Position numbers and translations under genes: made by a program | NCBI GenBank assembly: GCA_006503535.1 | Contig: QYRS01000001.1 | Coordinates: 3,038,001-3,102,000, forward strand | DNA length: 64,000 bases | Origin: Arthrinium phaeospermum | Taxonomy: Eukaryota; Ascomycota; Sordariomycetes; Amphisphaeriales; Apiosporaceae | Direction: 5' to 3' | Shown here: piece after piece, positions 41,278 to 53,654 of the stretch | How positions within the stretch are numbered: position 1 is the first letter of the stretch | Layout of the letters: every line of letters begins with the position of its first letter | The notes under the pieces: generated by a model | What the model saw: only the letters and a program-made list of their open reading frames with translations | What the model was told of the DNA's origin: nothing | The model's database searches: none

Positions 41278-41840
41278 GGTGGTAATCAAGGTGTCTGCTT
41301 GTCTCGGTGACGTATGTCTCTCGTTTTGGTTACAGGGAGGTTCGTGAATATGGAAGTAACGTGGTCGAGTAGACTGTGAACGATTTGGTCAGGTTGGTTG
41401 GTTGGTGGTGAGCCTAGCTGGATCGTAAGAGTTTTGGTTATCCATATCAACGCTTTCAATTCGTACATACCCTGGGCACCGGGCTAAGGCAGGCATTGAA
41501 CGTTATGCCAGGAAGAAAGCCCAAAATGATTACCTAGGCACTTCAGAGCATACTTGTTGCCCAAGCACTTTCAAGAAAACTGTTTCGATTGCATAAAGGA
41601 AGGCAGACAACTTAAACGAGCAAACGCAACTGCGCAAACACAGGATATTGCCAGCGCCCTATATACCCTAGATAGGTCACTTACCTTACATATAAATTTT
41701 GGGGCAGCTTCTTCTTTAATTTTCCCCTACCGTAACTAATTAGGCATCCATGCACGACCGACAGTTCCTCAGCATTGAAACAAGCCTGTACGCCTTGGTT
41801 GCGCCTTCCAAGTACCTGACTAAACACCCCAGCCATCAAC
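41278..41840. promoter_or_regulatory. divergent region between array gene 4 and the dioxygenase-like gene
   Basis: 563 bp between the two starts, AT-rich toward 41700. It lacks the GTACCTG-14-AGG(T/C)AGGA(G/A)CA arrangement found upstream of array genes 2 and 3. Confidence 0.45.
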
Positions 41841-43920
41841 ATGGACTCCAAGCAGGCCCAGTCAATTGAGACGATCACCGAGGAGCACTTTGCGCCAATC
41901 ATTCGCTACCATGAGGAGCGAAAGGTCATACCTGGAGACCCTTATGGCTGGAAGCTGCCCGGATGTGGAAACATCAGCCATTGGGAAGAGGCTCGCCGTT
42001 ATGACGTAAGTAGACGATGCCATCACTCGGAAATAGACAGCTGCTTACTTGCCCCTGCTGCTCTAGGAATATCCAAAGTTCACCGATAGAGACTTTTGTC
42101 TCCTCGACGGGGAGAAAGCCGAAAAGGTCAAGCAGTACTTGGGTGAGATTCATGATCACGGTATAAACGCCGTCCTGGACGTTGGGCAGACCGTACGCAG
42201 CACCGAGGAAGAAGTTGTTATCGACCATCACGTGCAGGATTCTAGTGTCAGAGTCATGCAGATGCGCGACGTATCCGTTTTCGATCCAAAGTCATACTGC
42301 AACGCGGCAAGGTCACGTCGATTGGAGAAGCTATCTGACCAGCGCGTGGCAGAGGCCCCCATGGGCCGCGACGTTGAGAACATGCTCATGGCAAAGCGGA
42401 TGAATAGGGGCGAGGCTCCCAAGATGCCCATGCACAGGGATGGGACCGAGAACAAGAAGACTTGGTACAAGGCCATGAGATCTGAAAGCTACAACGTCTT
42501 CTGGGTGGGAACCTCACGCGAAGAGCGGGATGCTCTTCGGGCAGAGGCACAAGACATTACCCAACATGACCCGGCTCTAGAGCCACTCATCGCTCAGATT
42601 GAGAAGGAAGATAAGAGCCAGTCCAAGGACTACTTCTACCACTACCAGCGCGACCGGGCCACGGCAGCAGATGAATCTATCTACGAAAAGCCCAATCACG
42701 ACATCGTAATCGTTCTAGACAAGGACTCCAAGGTGATTCTCGTCAAGTTCAGCAAGCTGCTCGATTTTCTGTTCCAGCCGAAGAGCGTTGAAAAGCTGGA
42801 AGACGCCGTGCGGAAGTGGACTGCGCTTCCGCCGCTGCCACTGCCCGAGACGAGTCGACACATGGTGGATGAAATGATCCGGCTCGAGAACCCTCACATG
42901 GATCTGGAGAAGGCCACCACGTTAAAGGAGGTCGAGAAGCGAGTGCAGTGTGTAGTACACTATGGCACCTGGACGAGTAAGTCGGCCAACACTGGGAAAT
43001 ATTCATCTCGGTCTGGGCCGAGCTCAGAGCGCCCGTTCAAACGATACTGACTATTCATCACGTTGAAGTGAAAGGCCGTACCAACCCAGACCACGTTTGG
43101 AAGACACCCGATTCGAAACTTAGCACAGGCCTGCCTCGGCGGAGACTCTTGGAGGATATCCCCTCTCAAGTATTCCCCTTATTCACGACGAAAGCCGTAG
43201 GCCTGGCCTCAGAAGCTGTCCGCTTCCTCTTCAGCACAATGGCACCTGACGAATACACCAAGTGCCTCGACGTATACAGAGCCTTGCCGGACGACTTCAA
43301 AGTGCCCCTTTCGGAGCCAACATTTTCAACGCTGTTTGTCTTGGGAGTCAATTCGTACACACAGCGACATTCCGACAAGACCGACGTCAAGTTCGGCTTT
43401 GCCAGTCTTGTGGGGCTTGGCTCCTACACAGGTACGACAAGTGGATAAGAAGATAGCAAACACACAGGAGCGGCTAACACATTCTGTATCAGGTGGGGAC
43501 TTGTGCTTCCCCCAGCTCGCCCTGAAGCTCGGATATCAGCCAGGAGACTGCGTGATGTTCCGCGGAAGAGAGCTGGAGCACTTTGTCCACGACTGGGATG
43601 GGTATCGCATCTTCTTGCTGTTCACCAACCACCAGCCGGTGCGCAACTACGCCTTCCGGAAGCTCGGGCGGCTGCCGTCGAAGCCCAATGACCCGTGGAA
43701 CGGGAGAGGCCAGGCCTCGCCCGACGATGACAACGCGGGCGAAGGGAAGACAGTCAAGGTCGGCAAAGAGAAAGAGGAGGAGCTGGACCCGGACGATGAC
43801 GATTATTATAGCCCATGCTTGAAGGATTCCGTTACTCCTGAATTTGAGGAGGTCACGGAGAGGGAGTGGCAAGGGCCCGCCATGCTCCCCAGCACGTCGT
43901 CGTCGTCGGCTGATACGTAA
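41841..43920 (+). CDS. 2-oxoglutarate/Fe(II) dioxygenase-like protein (TET/JBP-type fold suspected)
   Basis: Four exons: 41841-42005, 42067-42976, 43069-43431, 43493-43920, giving 621 aa. The C-terminal part has a double-stranded beta-helix signature: H459-x-D461 in SYTQRHSDKTDVKFGF, then LVGLGSYTGGDLCFPQLALK, GDCVMFRGRELEHFV with the distal histidine H509, and GYRIFLLFTNHQP with R518 for 2-oxoglutarate. This spacing and the G-D-L...P.L...G-D-V...H...G-x-R order resemble the TET/JBP-related 2OG dioxygenases, which oxidise nucleic-acid bases in other organisms; here the substrate is unknown. Residues ~100-350 are charged and not recognised (MKRN-type basic and KEDKSQSKDYFYHYQRDR stretches). 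The tail is acidic (EEELDPDDDDYY). No signal peptide. It is divergent from the orphan array. Confidence 0.6.
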
Positions 43921-45726
43921 AGCAATGTCGGATGGGTCACGAAAGGAGCACCGGAAAGCGAGCCCAGACTGAGAAGCCAAGGGGGTCGGTGGAAGTTTCC
44001 ATCTGCAAGCGCTAAGCATTGTTTGGAGCCCCTGTATGTAAGGAAATACACGCCGCAGCGCAAAGTGGTGAGTGACTGTTGGGGCAGTGTACTGCCGTTA
44101 GAAAGCAGGAGTTGAACGGATACTGTAGAAGATGCGAGGAAGAAGAGAAGGATCGGTCATGAATACTGAGTTCTCACCAAGATATAGCTGGTACCTGAAG
44201 CACAAACATGTGGTATACGACCGAGACGATGAAGGCGACATCACGGACACGACCGGCCTGCACCCCGAGGTGGTGATGCGACGGGACCGCAAGGTGACGG
44301 GAAGCAGTGTGGTGGCTGGGCGCAGCGCGCACGAATTCGAGGCGCAATTCGTCTACGATATGGTCCCAAGTACGACGAAGAAATCGCTAAGAAGGCCGAT
44401 GCCGACAGCCACGGCGCGGGAGACCCGTCCTCGGGCCCGGCACTAGGAGCCATGGGGTGGGTCGACGGTGGTAGCAGGGGCCCGGTATAGGTAGTCAGTT
44501 TGGGTGTAGTGATTCTTCGCACAGCATCAGTTGACTTCGGGGAAGAAATGTACACACAACATCATCATCTTTATCAAACCGTATCCCGATTCATGAGACA
44601 CGCGATGCTACATGGAGTCGGGAGACCTACTGCGTTGAAGCGGAAGTCCACCCCCAAACCCCCCTAATCTCGAATGAACCATACCGGTCGAAGGGAGACA
44701 TCAGAAGCGGATGCCAATTGACACGTAGATCGCGCTCTGCCGAGAGAGCCAACGAATGCGACCATAGGAACGAAACTGCGGCTCCATTTGAATTACCTGG
44801 GATTCACTAGATTCGTGACCAGGTAACGAAAGAAGTAAAAACTGCAGGTCTGAGCCGATGCGAAGCGCTGGCCAGGTACACGCGAGCACCAAGCAAACGA
44901 ACGGCGCCTCGCGCCAAGCACTGGCATTGGACGAACAACGAACAGGGGGAGGATCGAGCGTAAAAAAGGTTCAAGATCTTCGGGAGTCAGTGAATTAGGG
45001 TTCTGGGTGACAAGACAGAACAAGAACAGGGCGCGCCAACCACCATGGGCCAAGGTTTCGGGGCTTACTCACGTCCGTTCTGACATAAGAATTGAGTTTG
45101 ACGTGGTGAAGTCAGGACAGACAGGCGCCAAGGGCTGGGTTCTCCTCAGCCCGCGAAGCTACCTAAGATGGAGCGGCTGCACTTGTTTTACTTCCAGACA
45201 AAGTTGGCAAACCGACGCCGAACGGAAACAGTTGCTTAAGGTTAGCCTAGGTAAGCACCCAAATAAAGCATCAATTGATGTGTACGCGTATAGAAGGCGC
45301 CGGGTACATCAGTTGTACTTTGGAACTACCTTTTGTTAGAATCCATCATGAATTCGAAGGAATTGATTGATGTGATGTCAAATACGAAGAAGCTTATACC
45401 GTCCGTATTCCATGCTTTCTCGCTCCCTCGTTCCTCCCTTATGTCATTTTGTTCCAGATGACTTCCTTGCTACCTCCTAAGCCTGTATGCATGTCGCATG
45501 TGAATTTCCATGACGAGCGAGCCGCGCTTCCGCCCGTCCACTCTGCTCCCCTCCTCCTCGGAGTTGCTCGAGTCAGCGGGTCCACATTTCCCGTGAATGA
45601 CGGCGCAGCCTTTCTTTGTGACTACCGTAACTACCGTGACTACCGAACATAGCCGATTACAGAACCGACGGCGCTCCGGCATTACCTGTTGATATACTGG
45701 AAATCCCCGATTGACCCGATCTGACC
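43921..45726. other. intergenic region, 1.8 kb
   Basis: 3' flank of the dioxygenase-like gene and promoter of nitronate monooxygenase. A short coding-looking patch lies at 44160-44490 (see findings), but it needs a frame change, so I do not call it a gene. The rest shows only short openings. Confidence 0.5.
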
Positions 45727-47312
45727 ATGTCGTTTCTACGCCTCAAGGCACTCCCTCCCACGCCGGCCATCCGCCGCTTTGCCACCACCATGGCCTCGTC
45801 AACAGCACGAACGCGGATGCAGCGCTGGTTTCCCACCACCTCGTCGCCACTCATCGTCAGCGCGCCCATGGACTTTGTCACGAACGCGACCTTGGCGTCC
45901 GAAGTCAGCAAAGCCGGCGGCCTAGGTTGGTTTCTTGCGCTCACCCCATCCTCCCAATCATACAGACAAGATGAGACTAACCTAAAATCCCACCATCAGG
46001 CTTCATCCAAGGCGGTCGTGACTTCACCCCCGGCTGCGCCGCCCTCAGCAAACTCGATAAGGAACTCGGCCAGGCTCGCAATCTGCTCTCCGGCGTGAAG
46101 AGTAGCAGCGACAGCAGTAAGGACACCCTGCCCCTCGGCGTCGGCTTCGTCGCCTACGCGCCGTCCGTCTCCCACTTCGCCGAGACCGCGGTCCCGGTCC
46201 TGGAGTCGTACCGCCCGGCCGCCGTGTGGCTCTTCGCGCCGGCGCCCGACCAGCCCGGGACCCTCGGGGACATGATCCGGGCATTGCGGTCGTCTTCGTC
46301 TAGTTCCCCCGGAGATTGGAACGCCCGGGTCAAGGTCGCGGTCCAGGTCGGCTCCGTGGCCGCGGCGCGCGAGGCGGTGGAGTACGGTGCCGATATCGTC
46401 GTCGCGCAGGGCGTCGACGCCGGCGGGCACCAGTGGGCCCGGGGCGCCAGTGTCGTGAGCCTGGTGCCCGAGATCGCCGACATGGTCTCTTCTACGGCAT
46501 CGAACGGTCGCGAGGTGGCAGTCTGGGCGGCCGGCGGACTAGCCGAGGGGCGTGGCGTAGCGGCGTCGTTGGTCTTAGGGGCCGAGGCGGCGGTATTGGG
46601 GACTAGGGTACGTTTGCTGTCTTCCCCTTTTCTTGGTTGGTTTTGGGCAAAGTTGGAACTGACTCTCACGTGTTTCTTTCGCGTGCGCAGTTCATGGTCG
46701 CTGCCGAGGCAGACACTCAGGACTTCAAGAGGAAGGCCATCCTTTCTACATCAGATGGCGGCATGAACACGGTCAAGTAAGTTTATCTTCGCCCATTCGG
46801 TCTCGTATGGCTGGTTCCGGAACCAAGGCAACAGAGACAGTATTCGGATTGAATATCTTATCTGACTACTCATTGCTACGACGACAGGTCACAACTGCAC
46901 GATCACATCCAGGGCAACATGTCATGGCCCGATCTCTACGACGGCCGCGCTGTGGTCAACCCTTGCTATCAAGACTACGAGGCCGGCCTGTCCCTAGAAG
47001 AGAACGTGGCCAAATTCAAGGCGGCCAAAGACGCCGGCGATACCTCGAGAATGACTACGTGGTCGTAAGTTGAACAGCGCCCCTCTATCTCATACCTCCC
47101 CTTTCCCCTTTCCCCTTTCCCCTCACCAGGGGGTTCCAGTATACGTTTGCCCCTCTTCTGCCTTCCACGTCCCGTTTCAGTGATCTAACACGCAGTCTGT
47201 GAACAGTGGCACGGGCGTGGGACTGATCAAAGAGAGCCTGCCGGCGGGCGAAGTGGTGAAGCAGCTTCGTGAGAGCGCGACCAAAGCCTTGCAGCCGAAG
47301 TCCGTGCTATAG
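45727..47312 (+). CDS. nitronate monooxygenase (2-nitropropane dioxygenase family)
   Basis: Five exons: 45727-45925, 46000-46607, 46691-46776, 46888-47064, 47207-47312, giving 391 aa. The start region (MSFLRLKALPPTPAIRRFAT) is basic and amphipathic and could be a mitochondrial presequence; M22 is an alternative start. The TIM-barrel FMN-binding signatures are present: PLIVSAPMDFVTNATLASEV, SKAGGLG joined to FIQGGRDF over intron 1, VKVAVQVGSVAAAREAVEYG, ADIVVAQGVDAGGHQWARGA, VAVWAAGGLAEGRGVAASLV, GAEAAVLGTR joined to FMVAAEA. The enzyme oxidises toxic alkyl nitronates such as propionate-3-nitronate with O2 and FMN. The first donor is GTTGGT, weaker than the others. Intron 4 carries a C4T3 repeat. 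Confidence 0.93.
47098..47122 (-). repeat. (CCCCTTT)3CCCC tract in intron 4 of nitronate monooxygenase
   Basis: Four runs of four C separated by TTT on the plus strand, so the minus strand reads GGGG with AAA loops. This is a sequence able to form a G-quadruplex (or an i-motif on the coding strand). It lies 34 nt after the donor of the 142-nt intron. Confidence 0.85.
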
Positions 47313-49026
47313 AGTTTGGGCCTCCGGGGAGGGTGGCGGTGCGGCGGTCTGAGCGCCTGTCAACCATCAAGATACTACATCATGGAGGCTGTGCGTCAAC
47401 AACATAGCGCGGTATTTCCGTCCGTTACCAAAAAACTTGAATGTGGCAATCGTCACTTCGTCGCGTGTGATTGTCGTCTGCCGGAAGTAACAGCACGGAT
47501 AGCATCTGTGGGGGGTCTTTCGCTGCCTCCCAACACATGACGCCAAAAGTCAAGTTTTTCTCTGGTTGGGTTAATTTGGCTCGGTCGCCGATCTGGCCAT
47601 ACGTAATGGCAACAACAAGTATATTACATACGATATAATCCGTCGTCATATTATCGCTGTTGATATACTGCATGTTACTATAATTGTCTGCAGCTCTGGG
47701 GGTCAGTACCTGCTCGGAGTTAAAACTAGTGATGCTACGTTATAGCGCCAGCGGTGTTTCAATAGTTGGGCCGGCACTCTCTGTTCTGTTTGCCCCAAGC
47801 GCGCCGGGCGGCCGTTTACGCGGGCACACTTTCTTCACTAAGAAGCGGGCGAACGGAGACGGGTGCGTGCCTGCCTGGACGACGACGATTAGTGGTTGCA
47901 CACGTCCACGCGGACACCAGACTGCCGGGTCGTCTCTCTCCTTCGCGCGCGCGACAACGTGGTTGCTCTCTCGCAAGCATTGACAAATCGGGGGGCATTG
48001 ACCTCTAGGAGGGCCAGGCACGCGCAGCAAGCAGCGGCAGTTCCACGGATGAGGATAAAGGGTCTCCCCCACCCTCTTTTCCCCTTCTATCGGGTAAACC
48101 GAAATAGAGCCTCATCACGCCACAGCCGGGTCATCAGTCACATGCCATGCACGACACACACACACCTACCGTAGACACACATGTTCGCACAATGGTTCGC
48201 CGTGATGACACTCTCGGGCGAGAAGCCCGGACGTTTGGGGTGGCTGTCAGGACTCAATTGGGTCGACCGGCCCCTTCTCATCTCCGGACGCTGGCAAAGC
48301 CTGGTTGCACGCAAACACGCACACGCCCATTACCCCGACCGCAGAAATCGGGACGATGAGACATGCGCATGCAAATAGAAATACAGAGAGACATTGCTCT
48401 GCAGCACAGCCGTTGATCCCTCTTAAACGGCTTTTTCTCGTGCTGCGCTGCGCTGCGATCCAGCATCCCATCCCCACCACCCACGGCAGTAGGGTTACCC
48501 GACACGAGACATGATTGACGACTTTATTCGTAAACAGTGGGCGGGGACAGCCGTACCGGGGAGAGATGGCGCACCTACCCGCCGTGTCGTCCAACAGGTG
48601 CCACAGAAGCAGATAGACACTACTGTATCAACTGAACTAACTGCTGGCTGTTGCTGCACCAGGACAGAGAGACAGAAATGGAAAACGAGGGCTCTCGGTG
48701 AAGATTCTTCCTTGCCGCTCGCAGTGATAATGCTGTATATATGTCTTGGCTGCATGCGATAATAGTTGCTTATGATCCTGGATGTGAAGAAACCAAGATG
48801 CCCGATCGAGAAGGTGGTGGCGGGATAGGGTCGCTACGAGTGGCTGGAGAAAAAGCCAAAGTCAAAAACAGTACCTACACCCCCGAAGAGAGCCAACCAA
48901 GGTTTCGGAGCCCAGATCGCAATCCGCCGGTACGAGAGGAGATAGGCAGATAGGCGGGGATTCTCAATGCCTATATCAAGCAGTACTTTCCATATTGGAT
49001 GCGACTCTGCATTGCGTCCAAATCGC

Positions 49027-49044
49027 CAGCAGCAGCAGCAGCAG
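49027..49044. repeat. (CAG)6 microsatellite
   Basis: Six perfect CAG units in the gene-poor stretch; not inside a supported reading frame. Confidence 0.85.
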
Positions 49045-49942
49045 AGCAGAAAAAAGGTGCTAATCAAAAGCAACCAGGCTCGAATGTTACCCGTTCGTCC
49101 ATGAGCAGCGCAGGCCAATGATGGGCCCCAATGGAGACGCCCATCGCGACACGCTCCAACTCCCTTCTCGTGGGTGAGGTCACAGTAGGCCCACACAGCA
49201 TGGCCGCAGGCATTTTAGAAGGTTCAAGGTGGAAACCATGGAATGTACAAGTAACGTCCCGGCGCAAGTCAGTCTTTCAGAAATGGAAGGGGGATCGCAA
49301 CCCAGCAGATGCATTGCTAAGTAGGTATTGCATACGCACTTCCAATAGGTAGAGCAAACAGAGATAATACGCAGCCTGTAACTTTCCTTTTTTTCAGTCC
49401 CGCATCCCTTCCCGCCCACCTAGCCGCGGGCGCCCCAGGGCCAACGAACGGGGACACACCTTGCTGATTGCTATAACAGTTGCGAGGGGAATAATAGTTG
49501 CTGCTGAGTTTTATAGCACCCCGAGACCCGTAATAGTATTTGGCACCTTCCTATCCCTTCTTGATAGGTAGTAGTATCTGTATGTAGTCCCAATCTAGCG
49601 GCAAGCCATTCGCCCTTTTGTGGCTCGGGGCATCGTGTGGTTGAACGGGAGTCTTGGCATCCCTACATGACTAAGGAAGTCTACTTATTGCGCGATGTCA
49701 CGCTGTCGAACCACCTTTGGCCATAGTAGTAAGACGACGATCCAGGGGAAAACCCGCCTGTGACTAGCAATACGTAGTGCTGCTTGGCAGGTACGTAGCG
49801 GTACATACTTGCCTCGGGTCGCTTTACACTCTGGAGTCTGGTTGGCTCATCAGTCGAGCGGAAAATGAAGAACAAAAAGGAAAGACGGAAAGAAAACAGA
49901 GAGACATGTCGAATGACGACCAAAGTGGACGTCGTAACCAAA

Positions 49943-49987
49943 AAAGAAAGGAAAGATGAAACTTTCCTTTCCATCTTTTCTTTCTTT
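49943..49987. repeat. purine/pyrimidine inverted repeat
   Basis: A 16-nt purine-rich arm (49943-49958, AAAGAAAGGAAAGATG) faces a 16-nt pyrimidine arm (49972-49987) with 15 of 16 complementary bases and a 13-nt loop. It could form a stable hairpin; it has no following T-run or gene that would make it a terminator. Confidence 0.6.
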
Positions 49988-52925
49988 AGAATTATGGATT
50001 CTTCTTTCTCCCTCAGAACCTTCCACCCTCAAAGCGAGGTCATCGGTGATGTGTGTGACGATAGTACTTTACCGAGCAAGCGAGCGAACCAGCGGAGGTT
50101 GAAGTTTGGGTTCCGGGAAAGAGAGGAGTCCCCGCTACCGCAAACGTGCTGCAACCGACTAGACAGTACAGTACAGAGGAGTACACTGCAAAGTACAGCC
50201 ATGTACATGGAGCAAGATGACGGTAGGTAGCAGTCGCAAGACATTGAATGCGACGTTGTCCATTTGTTCATCTCAAACCCCTCAGCCCGATGACCGTATG
50301 CAACCGAACGTACCTGCTTCTGCCACGCTTTGGTTGATTCACACGTTTTTCTTTCTTCCGTCATGCTGGTGGAAAGGGGGTTTTCTCGGAACATTTGCAG
50401 ATCGGCGGCCGCGGCTGCAAGCAGGCCCGATCCGCGGTTTATCTCGTGGGATACGGCAGTCGCTGTCAGCAAAATCGGATTAGTGGCAGCTGGCAAAGCC
50501 TGTTGCCTGGAGCAGTAGCCGGGATATCTCCGATTGATGTACTGTACTGCAGATGTGCAGACATGGGATACTTACCCAGGCTGCGAGCGTCTGTGCGGCG
50601 GAGTCGCGAACAGACACTCCAATCTCGCCCGGAGGCCGATCCTCACCTCCGGTCGGAGAGTGAGGGGTCACAATTTTTTTTTTGGTGCAGTGACAATGGG
50701 GTTGTTACACGAACTAACCAGTCGACGATAGTTGCCTACTCAGAACCCCTCTGCTCTGCTTCTCGTTCCTGCACGTCATCCAGCCAGAAGAACTCCTGAT
50801 GTCTGGTTCCTGTCTGTCAAACGCGGCGGGTTTGATTTGAAGGACAGGTAGAAATGAAATAAGGACTGTGGGGTCAAAACTTGTTCGTGTGACTGCAACT
50901 CTGTTGCAGGTTCCCAGGCCACGTGCGGCGCAGAAATTGGGACACGAGTAGGTATCGTCTGATCCGATGGGCTTGGTCGGCCGGATGAGGGCTGTTTGGC
51001 GCATACAATGGTAGTTCCGGAGTACCTTGGTTGTAATCGATTAGTGGGCATATAGCAATGCATCCTCGTCATTAGCAGGTCCAAAGTTTTCGTCCTACAT
51101 CCTCCTTCTAATCGGAGCCAAGGGCCTGAGTATTGGGAGAAAGGTCCCGGGTGTAGTGCCATCGTCGATCAGAATCGGCGATGAAGATGGTGATACTCGA
51201 AATGCACCTCACTCTTGGTAAGAAATGTGTTACACAGCTTCTTCGTCGTCGTTAATCTTCTTAACTGGCCAGTCGGCGTTCGGTGTCTTGACGCTATCGT
51301 CTCTGACCGCCTGAATTCAGCGTTGCACTTCAGGCATGCGGCGCAGCAATTAAGTATGTAGGACCTGCCCGGCAGTGGTCACACACGCGGTCGGCCATTC
51401 ATTTGGCTCACTTAACCCCACCAACGGTGTCCTTTCGCGTTCAATATCCTTCTTGTGTTCACTGAGAAACCCCAGCGAAAGGAACGAGATGCCCCTCATT
51501 CCTGCGTGCTTATGTACACGGCGTGTCCGGCTATGCATGATGCCCTTGGTTTCATCGGTCATCCTAGAAACACATCCTGCCGGTTGCCAGCATGGGGAGT
51601 CTCGAGTCTCTTTTTGAGAAGTATATTGCATCGATAAGAAGGTTGCCAATCTCTCGCGTCTAGACCCTCCAATGCGGCTCGTCTTGTCGAGAACCAAGTT
51701 GACGGAGCCTCATTTGGAATTGGTTACAGGACGGAGTATCTAGCCTAGGCTACGTGCTAGTGAGTAATCGCCAGGGGCCCCGCCAAATACAGTTCATCCG
51801 ATCGGCTGCTCCGCTGTCGTGGTGGCAGGGCACAGCTTTGCTGATACGGCCAACGCTTGATCGACTATGACCAGGAGATAGCTCCCATATATTGCTCAAA
51901 ACAAGCGCTTGGCCGATATCTGATGGCACTTTGTGCTTATTCAATCTTGCTGTGAGATGAAGCTTGTTTGACTCGGGAGACACCTGATCTTGTCCTAATT
52001 TCGGATAGCAGCACAAGACTAGACGACGCCAAGTCTGAACTACAGTGACAGCTTGGGCTTAGTAATGCTCCGCGCAAGCCGCTATTGAACATAGCGGGTA
52101 GCCCGGCTTCTAGAAAGAAGTTCGCCGTGTCATATACATAGGTTATGTAGACCTGACATGGACCTCCAATCAGTATTTTCAACGCTTGCGCACATATTGG
52201 TGTGCGTCTGATGCGCACTCGGGTCCCATGTTCCATGCCGCGACACACGAGGTCACTGGTAGTCTTTTGTCACTGTTGCTGAAATGGCAGCCTCCCCATC
52301 ACCGGAAGGTGTCAACGCCCACGTCAGACGTTGCAGATGTTGCCGACATGGAAGAATTTCACTACGGTTGACGGTATTTTCTCCAGGCGAATCTCCCACG
52401 CGGCGCCCGGTAGTATATCAAGCCGTTATTGGTGAGACAAACATGATCAGGCGAAACCAGTGAAGGGCAGTGAGGTCCAGCACCCCGCGCGGTGTTAAAC
52501 ACCGTCTCCATGACATACCATGGTCTGGATTCTGGATAGTATTTCCATGCTGTGCTCAAGAGTGCAAGCTAGGAAAGAATAGGAGAAAACTGTTTGTCTG
52601 CGCCAAGGTATGCCGGAGCCAACGGATCGCCATCTAGCATATCATACCATGACAGATAAGATCTCCGAATCCAGACGTGAAACACGGCTTGGGGGAATTT
52701 GGCGGCAGATCTGAGATCAGGCAAGATCCAATTGCCCGCCATGTTTCGTATTATAGAAAGCGCTGGAAAATGACCCCGGGGTATTTTTTTTACTGTAGGG
52801 ACCAGCTTCTCAACTCCCACCGCGCGGAGTCAGTCAATATGTGAAAGCAGTTTGGTGTAAAGGTGGCGTGTTCTTTTCGTTCGGAAACGGAGGTGCACCA
52901 CGAAACGAGGGGCCGAGTCTGTGAA

Positions 52926-52954
52926 GCTGTGGTGCTGTGGTGCTGTGGTGCTGT
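52926..52954. repeat. 8-bp tandem repeat (GCTGTGGT)3.6
   Basis: Three perfect units of GCTGTGGT plus GCTGT. Simple minisatellite in non-coding sequence. Confidence 0.85.
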
Positions 52955-53623
52955 TTCTGTACGAGACACCAATATGACCGGTCAAGTAGTATTTTTGTTG
53001 GAATGCATGTCAGATTTCGACAATCGTCCCGAGCAATCCCCACTGTTTAGTGGTCCTCTCCTCTCGGGTTGCAGGGCACATCCAGTCTTCGACGCACGCC
53101 CTGGGTTACTGTTCAGACCTCACCGACGCATGCAGTTGCAGCATCACATACGAGTGATAATTGTTAGATCACGATCGGAGGACGTAGGACGTTGAGGGGT
53201 TTGACCGCGTCGTCAAAAGGCACCAAGTAGCCCCATCATATTCGAGGCGATGGAGGGTACTGAATTCTTCGGCAGGTTGACGTTCTCCGGGTTCCGATTG
53301 AGAGACGACAGGTCAGACCAAGCAGAATTGCAGGTTGGGGACACTGCATGTTGCAGGCGCATATTAAAGGACAGCTGCCACCTGCGGGCTTGGTCACCAA
53401 AAGCCACAACGCTGCAGACCTGTTTGAAGCTTGCCGTTTCTCTGACTGGTCCCTGATCGCTGGACCAGCTTCCGATTTGCTGAGAGTGGAAGCATCCACA
53501 GACACTGTTGGGGCTAACGCCGATGTCTCACAAAGAACTTGACTAGCAACCCTTGTTGACAGTGAAGGCAGCTTGGGGATAGCAGATGGAGATGAAGTCT
53601 GAGCATGCAAAGGCAAGGCCACC

Positions 53624-53654
53624 GGGTGAGGGGTGAGGGGTGAGGGGTGAGGGG
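53624..53654 (+). repeat. (TGAGGGG)4 G-rich tandem repeat
   Basis: GGG at 53624-53626 followed by four perfect TGAGGGG units, giving five G-runs separated by uniform TGA loops: an ideal intramolecular G-quadruplex sequence in non-coding DNA. It is not the TTAGGG telomere repeat. Confidence 0.88.
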
